Shown: positions 46,083 to 59,905 of the stretch, piece after piece | Numbering within the stretch: the stretch's first letter is position 1 | How the letters are laid out: each line of letters starts with the position of its first letter | Source of the DNA: Timema cristinae | Taxonomy: Eukaryota > Arthropoda > Insecta > Phasmatodea > Timematidae | NCBI GenBank assembly: GCA_039000515.1 | Contig: JBCFYV010000001.1 | Location: forward strand, 18,763,928-18,827,927 | DNA length: 64,000 nt | Direction: 5' to 3' | Program-made: the position numbers and the translations under genes | Notes under the pieces: generated by a model | Seen by the model: the letters and a program-made list of their open reading frames with translations, nothing else | Told to the model about the DNA's origin: nothing | The model's database searches: none

Positions 46083-46123
46083 TGGCACCACGTTTTACTA
46101 TCCGCAAGGGTTATACGCTAGAT
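46083..46123 (-). mobile_element. SINE tail fragment (minus)
   Basis: GCACCACGTTTTACTATCCG then CAAGGGTTATACGC; only the shared A/B tail remains. Confidence 0.6.
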
Positions 46124-46560
46124 AAGATAAGGATAAATAACTAAACTAAATTAGTAATGTAATAATCTGGTGTTGAATGAAATGAACACAAAACTATTTT
46201 TATGACCATATACATACTTTAGAATAACATATCACTTGGATAGTTGGATAAATCTAAAAAAAAATTATTTATGGCCTAAAATTTAATAAGAGATTAATAA
46301 AACTATAATTGAAAATAAAATATATGTATTTTTGGACATTTCTAAATGCTTGGGAAACAAAAGTTAGCTGGTATAGGAGCGTAAGATAGATCTATTTTAA
46401 TTAAATTTATTAAATTTCAGTTTAAAAGGATAATTAGAATACTTATTGTATTCTCATTTGTATTTTCCTTCTCCCCTGTATGTTCTTTTACTAATGAGCA
46501 GCTTCACGCAGTGACGATATAAACACACCTTTTTTTTGCGTTTTGCTCGACTTATATAGC
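46124..46560. other. Non-coding stretch
   Basis: AT-rich; nothing recognised. Confidence 0.4.
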
Positions 46561-46851
46561 ACTTTAAGGAGGGGGTGTAGGGAACGAGAATGTACAATGT
46601 TTTTGCAGTTTTTACAATAAAACTTTTTACCAAAATAAATAAAATATTGCTTGAAAATAAACATGAAACTTAAGTTTCTTCACATGGTTATATTAACAGT
46701 TGTTTAATATGTGTCATGAGTATAGTGGATTTGGATGAGAAACTTTATAAATGAAAATAAAAAATTGTCATTACATTCCAGCACACCCTTAACATATATT
46801 CAACAACTGTTGATACCACAATGTGAAGAAAATTAAATTCTTTATTTCTGC
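46561..46851. mobile_element. Foldback MITE, copy 5, right arm cut at the hAT element
   Basis: GGAGGGGGTGTAGGGAACGA left end, TTTTGCAGTTTTTACAATAA, then the right arm ATATTCAACAACTGTTGATA and GTGAAGAAAATTAAATTCTT. The outer right arm is missing; hAT coding sequence starts at about 46852. Confidence 0.7.
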
Positions 46852-48936
<2,085 letters not shown>

Positions 48937-49623
48937 ATAGATATTAAAATAGTAGTATCAATGTTACTTTATTTTATTTCACTAACTTTATTTTATCTAC
49001 GACTATACGAAAAGAGGAGCTCCAATTAACAGTCACTAAGCATTTTTATCCACATTGTAATGAATACATACAAACAAATTGATTAACCCAAATTTATATA
49101 TACATAACATGAGCACATGGTACCTAACAATTGCAGCGAGTACAATGTTGAGCACGTGTGAGAAAGAGCATGTCACTAAATGTGATTTGTATTTATATAC
49201 GTTTGAAATCACACTAAATTAGTGGAATAACTGCCAGTCCTGATTGCAAGTGTCCAGGAGAGGGTTGATAGTTCTGAAAAATATACAAATACGCGAAATC
49301 AAATAGGGTAAAATGAGGGAGGAAAATAACAATTTAACTTCAACTATTGAGTCAGCAAAAAAAAAAAAAAAAATAGATTAACATGTAAACTGAGGTGGCT
49401 CAATCCGACAGTAAAGATATATAAGGGGGTGTCCTCGCTAGATATTCTAAGTCATATAAACTAAGCTTATAGTCAATTAAATAAGTCTCGTGATTATTTT
49501 ATCAAATATTATTGTTTTTAAAAAGAATCAAAGTATCCATTATAGAAATTGTTCTTCGGATCCCCTGAGCACTATTCACAGATCCCTTGGAGCACACACA
49601 GTTTGAGAACCGCTGATCTAACC

Positions 49624-50567
49624 TGTAAACACACGAACAATATAAACAGTTTTGGAGAAGAAAAAAAAAAACCTTTCACAACCTTTACTCTTGGTGTCAA
49701 ACAAGATCATGAACCGAAATAAAACCTACCTTTGTTTCGTTGTTAGTTAATTTGACGTGATAAGCGTTTAACAGCTTATAAAACAGTTTATATTTTTTTA
49801 TAAAATAAAATTATATTTAATCTTATGCTACGTTTATAAGATCACAGATTATTTCACCCCCTTCGTTTTCCTTTTCCTTCCCCCCCCCACCCCTAAGTGC
49901 TTGCTATATTATAAAACAAGCACTTTACGTTTTTGAAGTGCGTTCAAAAGCTAAGCTATAAGGCGAGCAATGAACTTCCATTTAATCTGTTGATTTTGTG
50001 CATGCATGCTGGGCTAGCTACGTATAGCTTCATCAGTTTAGTGAACTTATGCCAGAATGTTACGAGGAAAGAACGTTATCTCCAGGTCAAATTATTAAAA
50101 TATTAGACAGAAAACAATTTTTTTTAAAAACACCACAATAAGTAGGGCCTATATAAAAATATTTTAGTTTTCTATATCTTACAAATACATTATTATTAAT
50201 AAAGTTGTGTAATTTAAATTAAATCCTTAATCGATTAAAAATGATTGCTTGGACTGTAACGATTGTAACATAAGGTATTTATTCTTATGCGTGGTGTTAA
50301 GACTAACTCTTAGTGTAATTATGATGTAAGATTTTAAGTTATTCGTATGTGTGTCTGGAAAAAAAGTAAAATCTTAAAAATATCCAATAGGGTTTTTAAG
50401 GACCACACATGAGAGTTCCAGAAATACTTCTCGTGGGAAAATAAGAAAATATAAGTAGGCCTACAGTTGAACCATGTCAGTTTTTTACTCGAATTTGAGT
50501 AACTTCTACATAATTATATATATATATATTTTTTTTTATTTCGTTCGGAGTTATTAAAAACAAATAT
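49624..50567. other. Non-coding stretch
   Basis: AT-rich with a C run near 49880-49890; nothing recognised. Confidence 0.4.
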
Positions 50568-50785
50568 TAATACTGCGTCTTACTACCCGTTTGGGTTGTA
50601 TGCATGTGTGCTAACCACGTTAATTTGTCATTGATAGGTAAGGTTTAATTTCTGATTAAGTGTACCCGCCTTTGTTTAGAGGGAAAAATCGCCCGACAAA
50701 AATTCGAATCCAAATATTCCCAACAACAACAGTCCAGCCCTTTGCTAGAGTTAACATTTGACCACTCTACCCTCAAAGCGGTTAT
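50568..50785 (-). mobile_element. SINE-B (minus)
   Basis: ACTGCGTCTTACTACCCGTT tail, AAAATTCGAATCCAAATATT B box, TTTGACCACTCTACCCTCAA head. Confidence 0.65.
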
Positions 50786-50829
50786 ACGTCTCATATTACA
50801 CATATGGTTTATTCGCATTTAACTACACT

Positions 50830-51035
50830 AATTAGTATGGTGAAATGATTAAGGTGTATTTAGAAAGAAAATGCGTTTGTATTTGCGTGGAGGAAGATAT
50901 GAGCATACTTTTAGGAAAAAAAAATCAGTATACTGAGCTGGGAATCAAACCCTTACCTCCAATTCTCTGGAAAACTTTTGTGAGTACAAAACCTAGTCTA
51001 CGTGTCCACCTATGCAGACTTTCACATGTCTTGAT
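50830..51035 (-). mobile_element. Diverged SINE-B-like copy (minus)
   Basis: AAATGCGTTTGTATTTGCGT, GGAATCAAACCCTTACCTCC B box, TAGTCTACGTGTCCACC head remnant. Confidence 0.45.
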
Positions 51036-51107
51036 TAGATGAATAAAATTAATTAAATCCTGTTTTTTTATTTTTAATATTTTTAAAATTAAAAGTTTGG
51101 TTGACAT

Positions 51108-51270
51108 AAGTTGCAGGGTGGCATAGAGTAGTAATACAAACACATTCTTGTGAAGAGAGGATGGGAAAACTTGACTTATAAAGCCCAGCATAATGCACCT
51201 AGCTGAGATTCGAACCCAAATCTACCCCTCAATTTCCACCAAAGAATAAGATTACTGCATAATTTTTAGA
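51108..51270 (-). mobile_element. Diverged SINE-B-like copy (minus)
   Basis: GATTCGAACCCAAATCTACC B box with GATGGGAAAACTTGACTTAT upstream; no tail. Confidence 0.4.
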
Positions 51271-51285
51271 CCCACATTAATGGTT

Positions 51286-51734
51286 GTGTATTTTCCTTCC
51301 GAGAGGTAAAAAAAAACTATTAATGAATTTAATATCATACAAAAAACAATCGGAAGCTCATAAAAAGATATTTTACACATCTTTACTAAACCAGGCTATG
51401 GCATTCAGAAGATTTCTGGAAAATGGTGGTGAGCTTGTAAATATTTATAAATACGATTCCAAGTTTCTGATAAGCATACATTATAGAGGAAATCAAGACT
51501 GCTCATAATCTTAACTGAGAAGCTCAACACAAAAAATGTCACCGAATCAGTATATTTAAGGCGAGCTCGATAAAACTTTGGTGGATTTTCTTCCTCTATG
51601 ATCCCTATGTAATCTAGAGGATTACAATAATCTAGCACCAGTAGGATTTTTTTAAATTACTTCGTGACAGGAGGACCTCGCACCAACTATAAGTTGATCG
51701 CGTAAGAAAACTACATCGTCAAGAAAAGGTAAGC
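51286..51734. other. Non-coding stretch
   Basis: 74-77 codon frames on both strands overlap each other and have no domain. Confidence 0.35.
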
Positions 51735-52015
51735 ATACCTTGCATTATTCAACTATGGTACAGCTTAAAAAATAGGGTCATCGTGTAATCTGTCAAGGTA
51801 AGACTGCTACCTAGCATTATTCCACTATGGTACCGCTTATAAAATAGAGTTATAATGTAATCTGTCAAGGTAAGACTGCTACCTAGCATTATTCCACTAT
51901 GGTACAGCTTATAAAATAGAGTTATAGTGTAATCTGTCAAGGTAAGACTGCTACCTAGCATTATTCCACTATGGTACAGCTTATAAAATAGGGTCATAGT
52001 GTAATCCGTCAAGGT
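51735..52015. repeat. 72-bp tandem repeat, about 3.9 copies
   Basis: TAATCTGTCAAGGTAAGACT / GCTACCTAGCATTATTCCAC / TATGGTACAGCTTATAAAAT / AGAGTTATAGTG repeats (starts 51786, 51858, 51930). 72 is a multiple of three, so a repetitive open frame appears on the minus strand; it is not a gene. Confidence 0.95.
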
Positions 52016-52649
52016 AAGTCTACTAAATTTCAGGATAAACGGAGTGTATGCCCTTCATTTATTTATTGTATGTGTTTTCTATAAATGCAGGAAATATAAA
52101 TCTTGAAGAAAATATTTAATTTAAGCATAAATACAAGAATTAAAAGTCGAGTGGAGAGTAGAATGGAGGAGATCACTTGACCTTTGGTAAATACACAATG
52201 TTATTAGGAACTTGAAAGTCCCTGCCTCACTTACAAAAGTACATATATTCTAACTAAGAGCGCGTATCACGGTATACAAATAATTAAATGGCAAAAATGT
52301 ACAAGGAGTCCATTATATACCCTGTAATAGAACTCAGAACAAAGAATATTTTAAAAAGATGTTTAAAAAATAAATTACCTTACTCAAAAATGTACTATAT
52401 GAATGAAGTAAATGACATAAGTATATCTATTGAAGTAACAATGCTTACAAAAATAAATCAAGGTGACGTCACCCATTCGATGATTTCTCAGACTAACTCA
52501 ACCAACTATGGAAAAAACCAAACTAGCAATCTACAATTTTTCACATTTATCACCTGTTTAGATAGCTAAGACACAAAATGTTTCTTACAACTACTATGAA
52601 ACTATTCCCTAAGTAGTATTTTCCCCTAACTAAGGCAAAATTAATTTTT
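52016..52649. other. Non-coding stretch with a 93-codon frame
   Basis: The plus-strand frame 52288-52569 starts MAKMYKESIIYPVIELRTKN; no domain recognised, N/T/K-rich. Possibly noise. Confidence 0.3.
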
Positions 52650-52888
52650 TTAACACCGCGTCTAATTACCCATTCGGGCTATACGCTTAATAGGCTAATG
52701 GTTTTAGGGGTTAGGAAGGATATATTTAAAGGAAGTGTACCCGAATTTGCTTGTAGGGAGAGAGGAAAGCCATTTTGGAAAAAACTCAGTAAGCCCGAAT
52801 AAGTGCGAGCATCGACCACCCCATAATCGGCAGTCTAGTCTATTGCAAGAGTGGCATGTTAGACCATGCGGCCACCGAAGTGGGTGCC
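52650..52888 (-). mobile_element. SINE-B, full length (minus)
   Basis: TTAACACCGCGTCTAATTAC tail, GAAAGCCATTTTGG, ATCGGCAGTCTAGTCTATTG, GTTAGACCATGCGGCCACCG head. Confidence 0.8.
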
Positions 52889-52890
52889 AA

Positions 52891-52921
<31 letters not shown>

Positions 52922-53118
52922 ATTAGCACCACGTCTTACTACCCGTTCGGGTTGTACGCACTTACGCTAATGTGTAATGGTAGAGTGATTGTGAGATGAA
53001 ATGGAGGACCTACAGTTTAACTTGGAATCCGAACCACGGTGGAGGCCTGGCATTCCCCACATTCACATGTTGTAATTAATACACGTCTTGTCAGAGGTGA
53101 AAGAAGGGTTTGGCAATT
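52889..53118 (-). mobile_element. SINE-A, 5'-truncated (minus)
   Basis: (ATT)n tail abutting the SINE-B head, CACCACGTCTTACTACCCGT, body to AAGAAGGGTTTGGCAATTAT; the tRNA-like head is missing. Confidence 0.85.
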
Positions 53119-53167
53119 ATGAATTTAAATGAAGAGGAGACAACAGAAACAAATATAAATTTAATAT

Positions 53168-53366
53168 GTACTCGCTTATGTGGTCACATTAGACTGCTGA
53201 TGATGGGGATATTGGGGTTTGAATCCTGGTTGGGTGTATTGAGGATTGTTCCACACGCAAATGAGGTTACACTATTTTTTAATTAAACCTTTCTCATATC
53301 TAACACATTATAGCGTAATTAGTAGGCCTACCTATATCTCGAACGGACATTAAGACGCAGTGTGAT
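53168..53366 (+). mobile_element. SINE-B, internally deleted
   Basis: CTCGCTTATGTGGTCACATT, GACTGCTGATGATGGGGATA, GGGGTTTGAATCCTGGTTGG, tail ATATCTCGAACGGACATTAA. The TTTTCCACTCTCC part is lost. Confidence 0.7.
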
Positions 53367-53800
53367 TTTTTTTTATCTGACATGACCTAGCTACAATAAC
53401 TATTTTCTATCAGATTTAAGACAAAAATTTATGAGAATTTATTAAATAATATATCAAATATCAAGTGAAGTTTTGAGGGTATGAAATATTGACTCAAAGT
53501 TATTGGGAGGCTTAACGTATTAGATTAGATGTGTCGAGCGTGCTAGGCCAACTCGAGAAATTCGGACGAGTTCTGTTGGTAAGTGTGTAACCTTCGTAAA
53601 TAGTGATTTTCTACCCCCAATGGTTTTAATGTAGCTTTGGACTTTGATCCGTTCGGGTTGTGGATTTGGGATCTAAATGTATACATTTTACACGATGTTG
53701 TATTTTAGTTTTGAAAGTTGTTTTGAAGCTTAATATTAGCTAGAAAGTTGAACATAAAACATATAGTACCAACAAAGTGACATTGTGACTGTGAGATTGA
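53367..53800. other. Non-coding stretch
   Basis: Nothing recognised. Confidence 0.4.
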
Positions 53801-53985
53801 AGGGAATGAGGGTTAAATTAGGGTATTTTTTTATGATACTTTGTTTTTCCAAAATAAATAAAATATTTACCCAGCAGATATATTTTGTTTAGTTTTCTAC
53901 ACATAGTAGTCTCAACATTTCTTGAAAGTTTGTCATAGGTATCATGGTATTTGACTAGGATTTTTTTTTATTAGAAAGATCTCGT
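53801..53985. mobile_element. Foldback MITE, left half
   Basis: TTCCAAAATAAATAAAATAT, TAGTTTTCTACACATAGTAG, GTCTCAACATTTCTTGAAAG; the right arm is absent. Confidence 0.55.
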
Positions 53986-54000
53986 AATAATGGTCTAAGG

Positions 54001-54060
54001 TAGGCATGTCCAATTTTAGGCCCGTGGGCCTCATGTGGCCCAATCTATGGTTCCGTACTG
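54001..54060 (+). repeat. hAT terminal-repeat-like sequence
   Basis: TAGGCATGTCCAATTTTAGG then CCCGTGGGCCTCATGTGGCC resembles hAT MITE ends (CAGGCGTGTCCAA... GGCCCGCGGGCC). The matching far end was not found. Confidence 0.4.
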
Positions 54061-54079
54061 CCCCTGGACCTTGAGGTAG

Positions 54080-54455
54080 GAGTGTCCCCGTGAATTAAGG
54101 GAAGGGTTTTTGCAGTTCATATAGCAAAACTTTTTTGATAAAATAAATAAAATATTGATCCAGTATAAACATATGGTATAATTTTCTTCACATTGTGATA
54201 TCAACATTTGTTGAATATATGTCAAGAGTGTCCTGTAATTTAATATTAACTTTAATCTTCATTTAAAAAGTTTCTCGTCTTATGCCGTTATGCTCATGAC
54301 AGATATTCAACATCTGTTGATATCACTGTGGGAAGAAAATCAAAACTATATTTTTACTAAATAGACATTTTATTTTATTTTGGCAAAAAAAAAAGTTTTG
54401 ATCAAAAAAAACTGCAGAAACAGCGACTTTTCTCGCGTCCCCTGCGTTCCCAGCA
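54080..54455. mobile_element. Foldback MITE, copy 6
   Basis: TTTTGCAGTTCATATAGCAA, TGTGATATCAACATTTGTTG on the left; GACAGATATTCAACATCTGT, TGATATCACTGTGGGAAGAA and TCTCGCGTCCCCTGCGTTCC on the right. Confidence 0.75.
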
Positions 54456-54949
54456 ATCAACCACCAATCAATCTACAATGTGGCCTGATTAATTTTACTA
54501 TAATTGTGATAGAAATACACCATTTGAGATAGTGACATTTGGAAATTGGTAATTATTTGTGGAAATACTACAAGAAGTGTTTTTGTTGCACCAATTTTTT
54601 TTTTTGTTCTTTATTGACTAAAATCTATTTCTAAAAATGGTTAAATTTGCAAACCAAATATGTGCAATTTTTAGAGTGGGAGCCTATATTAATGTATGAA
54701 GAGCTTTTTATTATGAAATGAGAATAAACACAGACTAAATATTTAAAGCTGTTTCTGTAGTTTTTTCTTTTAGTTTCTGGAGTAAGCTAGAAAGTAAATC
54801 CAAACAGCTAACTTTTTTTTTAACATTAATGATGTTAAAATTGATTCTATGTACTTTATTTAAAAATTGTGACAAAAGGCCTATTTAATTTTTTGAAATG
54901 CTACCCCCTCAATATTTTTGATTTCCATTGTGGTCCTTTGGATCAAACG
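54456..54949. other. Non-coding stretch
   Basis: AT-rich; nothing recognised. Confidence 0.4.
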
Positions 54950-55195
54950 AGTGTTTGATCCATTTGGCTTAAGGCGTAGCTCTCGCAAAATCATGAATTG
55001 CCAAAAACGGAGAGATATAGGTTCGAACCCCAGTCGGGTGTACTGTGGGTATTTTTTCCTAAATTGTCCCCAAAACTCCCGCCCCATAAAAGCGGGTATA
55101 TTTGCTCTAGATTAAATCTTCATGACCCCTAAATAATTAGAGTAATCACTACATATGCGTAAAGCTCTAACGGGTAGCAAGACATTTTGTGAAAA
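54950..55195 (+). mobile_element. SINE-B
   Basis: GTTTGATCCATTTGGCTTAA, GGCGTAGCTCTCGCAAAATC, ATAGGTTCGAACCCCAGTCG B box, tail GTAAAGCTCTAACGGGTAGC. Confidence 0.7.
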
Positions 55196-55234
55196 GAAAA
55201 CCACGGTAGGCTTTTTGTTTATTTTATTTTTAAT

Positions 55235-55428
55235 TGTGTTGATAAAGAAGGTTAAATATAGAGAAAGTGTACCAGCATTTTTTCGAATTGAAGTTGAAAA
55301 TCACTTGGGAAAACCCACCCTCAGTACATTAGGCCGGTGTTCGAAACCTGATAGCCATGTCTTCGACAGTGTAGTATATTGGAATAGTGACGCCTTAAAT
55401 TAGGCTTGAATCATTTTTTGAACACCGA
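55235..55428 (-). mobile_element. SINE-B (minus), tail lost
   Basis: AGAAGGTTAAATATAGAGAA, CACCCTCAGTACATTAGGCC, GTTCGAAACCTGATAGCC, GACGCCTTAAATTAGGC. Inverted relative to the preceding copy. Confidence 0.65.
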
Positions 55429-55474
55429 AGTGTTTCAAAAATACAGTAACTTTGTAATATTTCTATTTTTCTCT

Positions 55475-55511
55475 TTGCGTATAACCCGAACGGGTAGTAA
55501 GATGCGGTGCT
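55475..55511 (+). mobile_element. SINE tail fragment
   Basis: TTGCGTATAACCCGAACGGG then GTAAGATGCGGTGC, opposed to the tail of the next element. The sequence after that element (AGATGTGATGCTAATA, then (AAT)n) looks like the continuation of this older tail. Confidence 0.65.
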
Positions 55512-55784
55512 TTATTATTATTAGCACTGCGTCTTATTACCCGTTCGGGTTATACGCACTTACGCTAATGTGTAAGAGATGAAATGGAGGAGCTACAGTT
55601 TAACGTGGGATCCGAACCACGGTGGAGGCCTGGCATTCCCACATTCAAAAGTTGTGATTAATACACTTCTTGTCAGAGGTGAAGGAAGGGTTTGGTAATC
55701 AGATAAATCTGTGCGGGACCGAGGATTGAACCCCGGACCGCAGCTCAGAGGTCAGACACCTTACCCCTAGACCGCTAGGTCACC
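55512..55784 (-). mobile_element. SINE-A (minus), inserted in an older SINE tail
   Basis: Short TTATTATTA tail, GCACTGCGTCTTATTACCCG, body lacking the GGTAGGGTGATTGT part, B box ATTGAACCCCGG, head ending GACCGCTAGGTCACC. The flanks AGATGCGGTGCT and AGATGTGATGCT are a probable 12-bp target duplication with two differences. Confidence 0.88.
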
Positions 55785-55866
55785 TAGATGTGATGCTAAT
55801 ATAAAATAATAAAATAATATAATAATAATAATAATAATAAAATAATAATAATAATAATAATAATAT
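55785..55866. repeat. Older SINE tail remnant plus (AAT)n
   Basis: AGATGTGATGCTAATATAAA followed by ATA/AAT repeats, continuing the tail split by the preceding insertion. Confidence 0.7.
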
Positions 55867-55902
55867 AAAATATATTTTTCTCTGCCACACTATTTTTTTT
55901 TT

Positions 55903-56150
55903 CATCGCGTCATACTATTCGTTCGATTTGTACGGCTATGTACTAATTATACTAATGTGCTAAGGATTATAAAGGTTTAATTAAAATTAAGTGCACCCAC
56001 ATTTGCGTGGATAGAAAGTAAAAAAGCAAATATTTAGGATAAACCACCTTTATGCACCCGGCCATGATCAAATCGCTGATCTTTCAGTCTCTGTCAGTCT
56101 AGTATAACACGAGAGTAGCGCTTTAAACCATGCGGCCACCGAATTGGGTC
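55903..56150 (-). mobile_element. SINE-B (minus)
   Basis: CATCGCGTCATACTATTCGT tail, CACCCACATTTGCGTGGATA, CTAGTATAACACGAGAGTAG, AACCATGCGGCCACCGAATT head. Confidence 0.75.
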
Positions 56151-56539
56151 AGACGTATTTAAAGTCTACAAACGACAAAAAAAAATAGAGCAGTAGAAAA
56201 GGGAAACCATCTGCGTGTGTTTTGTTTGATTGCAAGCGATCCAGCGTGTGTTCCATAACACGAATCTTTATTAGCATTTACTTCTTAAAAATGTTAACAG
56301 AAGCGTACAACAGCACGGTCTGGTGTTTGTCGGGGGAAATAATTATGTTGTTGACAGTTGGCAAGGAGTCGTGTGCACGTGCAGTCAAGATGAAGCGTCC
56401 GCCCGAGAGTCGCCAACTTAGGACAATGTTGCCAACATGACAGTGAAACACTTAAAAACAAGAAACATTTATATTAATTTTATATTATGAATGATACACG
56501 GGGATAAAATAAATAAATGTTTTTTTTTTTCATTTTTTA
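56151..56539. other. Non-coding stretch with a 72-codon frame
   Basis: The plus frame 56222-56440 has slightly higher CpG and mixed composition (GKESCARAVKMKRPPESRQL) but no domain. A possible exon cannot be excluded; not called. Confidence 0.25.
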
Positions 56540-56775
56540 AGGTATTTAACGCTCACTTTCCGACCCGACTGATTATATCATCACACAATTTATAAAACTA
56601 ACTTAAATATATATAACAGACAAAACAACCAGCCCCCAGCCGTTAATTCATCACTGTGAAAGCGTTAAAACCACATTTCACGAATGATAAACTTTTCGGC
56701 CATGCAAAGAATAGAACCCGGGACTCTTACCTGAATAAATAGACCCGTTGCTGACAGCTAAGGTGTTATACAATA
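56540..56775 (-). mobile_element. SINE-C (minus)
   Basis: AAGGTATTTAACGCTCACTT, CCCGACTGATTATATCATCA, GTTAATTCATCACTGTGAAA, B box AGAATAGAACCCGGGACTC, aligning with 37655-37895. Confidence 0.6.
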
Positions 56776-56869
56776 GTTCTATCTGTTTGTTTTAAATGTT
56801 CAAATCTAAAGCTTAACAATTTTTAATGAACATTGTGAAATTATTCAGTCACTCTAATTTTTTTTTGCG

Positions 56870-57000
56870 GTCAATATTGATAATATTGTACTTTTAAAAA
56901 TACATATATTTTATAGGCATTTATAACATTATCAAAGATGATGGCTGAAGATCTAATACATTTATGTATAATTTTATTGAAGTAAAATTAAATTGATGTA
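56870..57000 (+). repeat. Diverged family E copy
   Basis: GGTCAATATTGATAATATTG, TATTTTATAGGCATTTATAA, AAGATGATGGCTGAAGATCT; order agrees, identity low. Confidence 0.35.
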
Positions 57001-58225
57001 CATTTTTCATCGTAATTTCTCTTCATTTTGTAAATATATACATTTTATTAAAGGTCTAGAAAATATTTTGCCACAAAAATATAATTTAGATAGTGAATAT
57101 CTTAATATGAAACGGAATAATTTTTTTAATGGAAAAATAAATATCTTTAAAATTCCCTTTTAATTAAAACTATTTACAAATTATATTGTGACATAAGCCT
57201 GTCATCAATATTAATTAAATACCAATTTTACAAGTCCAGCTGCGATTAAGTTTAAGCATATAAAATATATTGAATTAAATATTCATGAATCAAGATTTGT
57301 TCAGGGACAAACTACTACTATTACTATTCATTGAGTGACAACATCGATTGTACATGGATATAAAACTAAAACCAAAATAATAATAATAATAATTTATTTG
57401 TTAGCATTGTCACAGTTTGATTAACTATGCCTAGAGAAAGAGACTCGTGTTGATGTGTTATTGTTATTGTTTGTGTGTGTGTGTGTGTTTGTGTGTATAG
57501 TGCGTTATTGTACAGTATAGGCAAAGTTACATGTAAAAGGGTATACTAAGTTAGTATTTCCACAAGAAGAACTTTAATCAAAAGTTAAAAATTTGTTTGG
57601 TATTGTTTTAATTTATTCATACTGCAAGCTCTGCATCTTCAGCTATCATTTTTTTTAGGGTCGGTGTCAACTGTGGAATCTTTAAGATAGTTATGTCCCT
57701 CTGGTATCTGTCAGTTCATTTCAAATTATATTTAGAGGCATAAAAAGGATATTTCTTTATTTAGCTATAGTCTTTTTTTTTAAAAAAACTCAATGTGTGG
57801 TTTACAAGGTGTGGAGTAAATTACGAAATTTCGGATATTTAACTTTTCTTCCTCCTATATGGGGTTCCACGATTTTGTTTTAAGATCAAGCTTCCGGTTT
57901 GAGTTAGATAACGTCTTCTCGCAACCGGTTAGCATAAGATCATATAACATCAATTAATATAGCTATATATTTAGTTTTATGATTATTTAAAAAATATTGT
58001 ATCAAAACTTACACTATAACTTAATTTTAAGGAACCATAGGGATTTAAAAAAAAATGTATTGCAACCTTGTTATAATTAAGGGGGTTTGGAGGCGGGCAC
58101 CATAAATATAAATCAGGTGTTTAATACCACCCTAACAACATTAAAATCTTTTCCTTCCCTTCATTGATATTATTATGATACCAATATTTACGGCTATCGA
58201 TAATTTTAAAAAAAATCCTTTCAAC
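57001..58225. other. Non-coding stretch
   Basis: A (GT)n run at about 57469-57499 and (AAT)n at 57378-57392; no gene or SINE seen. Confidence 0.45.
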
Positions 58226-58556
58226 ACTAGACATGAGTAAAGTATGGAAAATTTCTTTTAGACACTAGAAACGAGTAAAGAATAGATAGTTTCATTTCGA
58301 CACTAGAAATGAGTAAGTTATAGATAATTTCCTTTCAATACTATAAATGAGTAGAGTATAGTTAATTTCCTTTCGGCATTAGATGTGAGAAAATTATAGA
58401 TGATTTCCTTTCTAAACTAAAAATGAATAGAATATAGATAATTTTCTTTCTATCTAGATTTGAGTAAATTATAAATGATTTCATTTTGAAACTAGAAATG
58501 AGTAAAGTATAGATAATTTCCTTCCGGCACTAGAAATGAGTAAAGTATGCGTAGGA
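58226..58556. repeat. 38-bp tandem repeat, about 8.6 degenerate copies
   Basis: Unit ACTAGAAATGAGTAAAGTAT / AGATAATTTCCTTTCGGC. Inner copies are diverged and the last two are closest to consensus. Confidence 0.9.
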
Positions 58557-59329
58557 TATGAGTAAGATACTTTCCATTCAAATTAATTAATTATAAAAGT
58601 AACTGTATTGACCTATCTTTGCTACATCCCTATGTTTACCTGTAACTGCGCCCTGCCCTATACGAAGGATCCAAGTATGCGAGTGTGAATGTGTTAGGTA
58701 GCGACGGCACCTCTTCTGTAGGGTGAAAGACAACAGTGGGACATCCCGCTGGGAAATGCATTAACTTGCTAGGGAGCCCCCCCCCCCTCCGTTTACTTCT
58801 ATAACCCCTCTCACCCCTTCAATGGAAGAAAAAGAATTGTTAGATACAGGGTGAAAAGGGGTCTAGGGAAGTTGAATGCAAAAAAAAACAAGGCTTCCAA
58901 CTGTGATTTTTTACGTTTCTCTGACTTCATTGTAGCGGAAATATAAAATTTTTTCAAAAGTTTCAGAAATGTCAATAAAACGTGAACAATCAAATTTGTG
59001 TTAATGACTTTTTAAGAAAAAAAATTACACCAATAATAACCGACTTTATCAAAGAAGGCAATTAATCTTTTTTTTCACTCTTCTGGTTTGGAGCTATAGA
59101 TATATATAAAATTTTAGCTCTAGTTTTCGAGTTATTTTTCACGGCGAGCATTACATTACAGTTACTCGGCTCAAGTCAATCGCCGGCTTTAGGTACCGAG
59201 TTAAGGTAAACGCATCAAATTAAATACACCTGATGTGCATGTGTCAAATAAATGGATTGGGATTGGCGAAAAAACTGATGGTTTGGTAGAACACGTGTGC
59301 TGGTATCTACTAACGAATCCCATTTTAAT
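58557..59329. other. Non-coding stretch
   Basis: C run (CCCCCCCCC) near 58780; no gene recognised. Confidence 0.4.
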
Positions 59330-59465
59330 CATTCTAATAAGGTAGGAATACATAATTAAGATAAAATACACGCTCATCTTTGTGGAAATAGAAAAATAAA
59401 CCATTTAGGAAAAACCCACTCTAAATGCACCCAGTTGGGATTCAAGCCCAGCTTACCCCGTTACC
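59330..59465 (-). mobile_element. SINE-B fragment (minus)
   Basis: AAACCATTTAGGAAAAACCC, TAAATGCACCCAGTTGGGAT, TCAAGCCCAGCTTACCCCGT; head and tail missing. Confidence 0.55.
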
Positions 59466-59905
59466 ATAAAATAAAATAAAATATGTAAATAATTTAGAGG
59501 TGGGAGATAAGATTCCTCAATTCCTCTATACCTATCGATTGTTAACAATATCGAGAGGATTTAGAATCAAGAAAATACCTCGATTATTGATTCCTAGATT
59601 CCTAAAGATACGTGCAAATGATCGTGAATGTTTTGTTAAGATATTAATGAATATAAGATATTGAAGGCCGTTTGTAACACATTTTTTCGTTGATTATTAC
59701 GTATACTTGTATAGTTAAACTTATAAAAGTATTGATTATATTTGAAAACCTAAAAAATAATGTTCTGCTTCAATATGTAGACATATTTACCGTGGTAGCA
59801 TAATGTATTAAAAAAACACACACAGATAAACTTCCATATTAACAGATACCAACCCTGTGCTAAGAAATATAATATTACGATTGATTTGCAAATTTACTGT
59901 CACAA
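59466..59905. other. Non-coding stretch
   Basis: Nothing recognised. Confidence 0.4.

Noticed and set aside
46745..46851. C-terminal extension of the hAT frame into NFLHIVVSTVVEY
   Set aside because: This part is the foldback element read through; hAT similarity ends at about 46852.
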